Virus record (IMG/VR): IMGVR_UViG_3300035665_002032
Coordinates: 1 to 34,129 of that record
Strand: one strand, 5' to 3'
Origin: a virus
Length of the DNA: 34,129 nt
Part shown: piece after piece, positions 32,224-34,129 of the stretch
How positions within the stretch are numbered: the stretch's first letter is position 1
How the letters are laid out: each line of letters starts with the position of its first letter
The notes under the pieces: model-generated
What the model was told of the DNA's origin: nothing
Databases searched by the model: none
The model's input: the letters and a program-made list of their open reading frames with translations, nothing else
Translations under genes and position numbers: made by a program

Positions 32224-33021
32224 TTAAAGAGTTTGATGATGTAAAAAAGAGTAGATATCCTTCCCTTCCACGAAGTATTCTACATAAGTCTGAATCGCTT
32301 TGTTCATCATATCAACACCAGAGAGATAGAACTCCTCGCTGATATTTACAATACCAAGGTCATAGCTACCCTTGTCGATAACGATGTAACGAAAGTCTGT
32401 GTGATGGACATTGAAGAGCTTGCAATATATTGCAGCTTGAGCATTGTAGCCGTACAAGAATGCCGACTTCCTGAATGATTTGATGTCACTTGTTGTTTTA
32501 ATGTCGTAGACAACTCCATCGTGAGTGATGATGTCAGCCTTGCCACGAAAGGCAAGCCCCTCTATCAATCCAACTGTTGGGACCTCATGGCTTGACTGTT
32601 CGATAATCTGTTGTAGTATTGGGTTCTTGCGAACAGCCGTCACCATCTTGTCTATCTGCACAGATTCACCCTCTGTTATCAGTATCCTATCTGAGTTCAT
32701 TTCAGCCTCTTTAAAGGCTTTTGTTGCTCTGCTTGATACATTTATCACCTCATACATTCCGTTGACTTTATGTGGCTCTAAAATCATTGTATGAGTAATC
32801 TTACCGATGCTAAGGGCTGGTGATTCCAGTGATGTTCCGTTCAGGTAGTAGTGGTATATCTTTGGGGAATCAGCGAGCATTTTCACTGCTGATGAGGAGA
32901 GCGAACTCTTCCCCATATATCCGTAGTAGAAGTCATCATCAATCATGCTTTCGATGAGTTCTTTTTTGCTGTGTATCGACCCATCTAACAGGATGATACT
33001 GTCATTAGATTGTTTTGTCAT
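32224..33021 (-). CDS. RecB/RecE-like PD-(D/E)XK exonuclease (DUF3799-like)
   Basis: 265 aa from the ATG at 33021; a longer frame to 33060 would overlap the upstream gene. LSSSAVKMLADSPKIYHYYL at the N-terminus, SIGKITHTMILEP, then FRGKADIITHDGVVYDIKTTSD and YNAQAAIYC are the ordered motifs of the PDDEXK_12/DUF3799 family: His, Asp, D-x-K and the QxxxY-type motif. These are RecE/Cas4/RecB-like nucleases used by phages to resect double-strand ends for recombination. No annealing protein (RecT/Erf type) is recognisable beside it. The SSB-tail protein is its closest candidate partner. Confidence 0.85.
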   Translation of the reverse strand: MTKQSNDSIILLDGSIHSKKELIESMIDDDFYYGYMGKSSLSSSAVKMLADSPKIYHYYLNGTSLESPALSIGKITHTMILEPHKVNGMYEVINVSSRATKAFKEAEMNSDRILITEGESVQIDKMVTAVRKNPILQQIIEQSSHEVPTVGLIEGLAFRGKADIITHDGVVYDIKTTSDIKSFRKSAFLYGYNAQAAIYCKLFNVHHTDFRYIVIDKGSYDLGIVNISEEFYLSGVDMMNKAIQTYVEYFVEGKDIYSFLHHQTL

Positions 33022-33035
33022 TGGTTTGGTTTGGT

Positions 33036-33677
33036 TTAGTAAATGTATTTGCCTACCCATTGGGTATGGCCTTTGGGGGTGGTTATACTAACTTGTCTTA
33101 GTGGTTTACGATATTCTTCTTCAAAGCATTTAATCTCACACTCAAAAGCATTCGGCATTTTGGGAAGGTTGAGTGATTGGATTGACTCTCCATAAAACTT
33201 ATAAAACTTTACTGCATACTCACCTGAAGTTATTTTTCTATTTTCTTCTGAAAAAATGATAGCTTTGTGTATGGCAGTTTTAAGTTGTTCCTCTGTGTAC
33301 TTGTACTTCTCTTTGGCTTTGTTGTAGCCTACAATAAATGATGAAACCTCATAATCAGTAACTCCAACTTTTTTATATGAACTTTTAAATTCCTCAGCCA
33401 ACTTCTCAACCTCATCTTCAAGTGGTGGTAACAAGTCTACGCCTTGAAGAGCAGGCGAGTTGTTGAGTGGTAAGTGGGCTATAATTTTCTTACACTTTTT
33501 ATAATTGAAAACTCTATCATGCTCAAAATTTTCTATACTTACTTTTTGTTCTACACTATCTGATTTATACACTTTTGTGACTATTCCTTCTTTGAAAAAG
33601 AAATAATTACCTTCTTTAATCTCTGAATCATCTACCACCAATAGGTAGCTGTCTGTTTTAATGATGCTGTGTGTCAT
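33036..33677 (-). CDS. Conserved phage hypothetical protein
   Basis: A 213-aa protein. The N-terminal about 70 residues are beta-rich. KKIIAHLPLNNSPALQGVDLLPPLEDE follows, a block I recognise from Bacteroidota phage hypotheticals. Residues about 90-150 are helical (EVEKLAEEF, KYKYTEEQLKTAIHKAI). No catalytic motif, signal or membrane segment is seen. Start and stop abut neighbours (ATGA with 33674 upstream; 14 nt before the nuclease ATG). Its place in front of the exonuclease suggests a DNA-metabolism role. Confidence 0.7.
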   Translation of the reverse strand: MTHSIIKTDSYLLVVDDSEIKEGNYFFFKEGIVTKVYKSDSVEQKVSIENFEHDRVFNYKKCKKIIAHLPLNNSPALQGVDLLPPLEDEVEKLAEEFKSSYKKVGVTDYEVSSFIVGYNKAKEKYKYTEEQLKTAIHKAIIFSEENRKITSGEYAVKFYKFYGESIQSLNLPKMPNAFECEIKCFEEEYRKPLRQVSITTPKGHTQWVGKYIY

Positions 33678-34021
33678 AGTTTAACTGGGGTTATAAGTAT
33701 AATCAATTTATTCAAACAAGCAAGTTCAGCTTCTTCGTAAGTGTCACAATGGTACACTAAAGAGGATTGAACAACTGGATTGTAATGTCCATCATCAAAC
33801 TCAATAAAGTGCCTTAACCCGTGTTTTTCCCTGAACCACCTAAACGCTTGTTGGTAGAGGGGGGCAACAACTTCAAATTTATGCACATTTTTGAAATAGC
33901 TGTAATAGCCTTCCGATTCATACAACTCAACAGTAGCAGTGTAAAATGAAAAGCATTGCTCATCAAACCCAAGACCTTTGAGTGCAAGGGCTTGTTCATA
34001 AGGGATAAATTCGTTTTTCAT
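33674..34021 (-). CDS. Conserved phage hypothetical protein
   Basis: A 115-aa protein with FIPYEQALALKGLGFDEQCF at the start, VAPLYQQAFRWFREKHGLRHFI in the middle and TYEEAELACLNKLI at the end. From memory this is a widespread but uncharacterised family in phages and mobile elements of Bacteroidota. It is soluble with no enzyme motif. The ATG overlaps the upstream partial gene (ATGA), and its stop overlaps the next gene, so the row is translationally coupled. The leader TAAACCCAACCCAATT contains the AAACC motif seen in front of other genes in this block. Confidence 0.75.
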   Translation of the reverse strand: MKNEFIPYEQALALKGLGFDEQCFSFYTATVELYESEGYYSYFKNVHKFEVVAPLYQQAFRWFREKHGLRHFIEFDDGHYNPVVQSSLVYHCDTYEEAELACLNKLIILITPVKL

Positions 34022-34129
34022 AATTGGGTTGGGTTTATAATTGAATTAACTTTTTGGATGATAAGGTCGCCAATGTACTTTCGGCAAATGTCAGCTGTTT
34101 GCAATCGATTTTCGATAGCGGCAGCGGCA
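34018..34129 (-). CDS. 3' end of a gene continuing beyond the window
   Basis: On the minus strand a frame is open from the right edge to a TGA at 34018-34020 that overlaps the next ATG (ATGA). The 36 visible residues are helical (AIENRLQTADICRKYIGDLI, then QKVNSIIN). The fragment is too short to name. The ATGA junction is the main support. Confidence 0.55.
   Translation of the reverse strand, partial: AAAAIENRLQTADICRKYIGDLIIQKVNSIINPTQL

Overview
The window is part of a double-stranded DNA phage genome. The virion gene set looks podovirus-like and the host is most likely a member of Bacteroidota. Host evidence: a BT4734/VirE-N type primase-helicase, a DUF1599-type protein, A/T-rich gene leaders that mostly lack Shine-Dalgarno sites, and several matches to the Bacteroidota -7 promoter element TAnnTTTG. 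Both window edges cut through genes. No terminase, portal, capsid or DNA polymerase is visible here.

Layout. Positions 1-18815 (+ strand) form a late virion operon. It holds a partial structural protein, a tail ring/connector-like protein, a 1412-aa tail stabilization-like protein, two internal-virion-like proteins, a 3461-aa polyvalent protein and a unimolecular-spanin-like lysis protein. Genes abut or overlap by ATGA. The polyvalent protein occupies 30 percent of the window. It carries three separate HExxH zinc-peptidase motifs, a Bacteroidota-phage domain followed by about ten 20-residue leucine-rich-like repeats, a complete C5 cytosine methyltransferase domain and an LPD38-like C-terminal region. 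Copies of a short KFQR-type motif fall at the domain boundaries.

From 18777 rightward every gene is on the minus strand. First comes a surface-glycan cassette of UDP-galactopyranose mutase, a DUF3431-type protein and two glycosyltransferases. Next are two PD-(D/E)XK-like nuclease candidates, three divergent tRNA-like genes, and a GC-rich stretch (about 23.8-25.9 kb) with a small MazG/DUF-like protein, an RyR-domain protein and a beta-class DNA methyltransferase. The replication block follows: primase-helicase, DUF1599-like protein, HTH protein, MazG-type pyrophosphohydrolase and a DnaA domain IV-like protein. A C5 cytosine methyltransferase comes next, then small proteins, a protein with an SSB-like acidic tail, a RecB/RecE-like (DUF3799) nuclease and conserved phage hypotheticals.

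The most unusual locus is 29000-31465. An 821-codon C5 methyltransferase frame stays open from motif I to motif X. Two convincing HNH endonuclease genes lie completely inside it on the same strand in different reading frames (30378-30983 and 29188-29679). Between them a further frame (30136-30396) carries a motif I recognise from prophages. The distal HNH gene has its own -7 promoter-like element and leader. I read this as nested homing endonucleases overprinted on, or inserted without breaking, the methyltransferase frame.

Working model: the internal proteins and the polyvalent protein are ejected with the DNA and counter host defence early in infection. Three methyltransferases modify the genome. 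The glycan cassette may alter the cell or virion surface.
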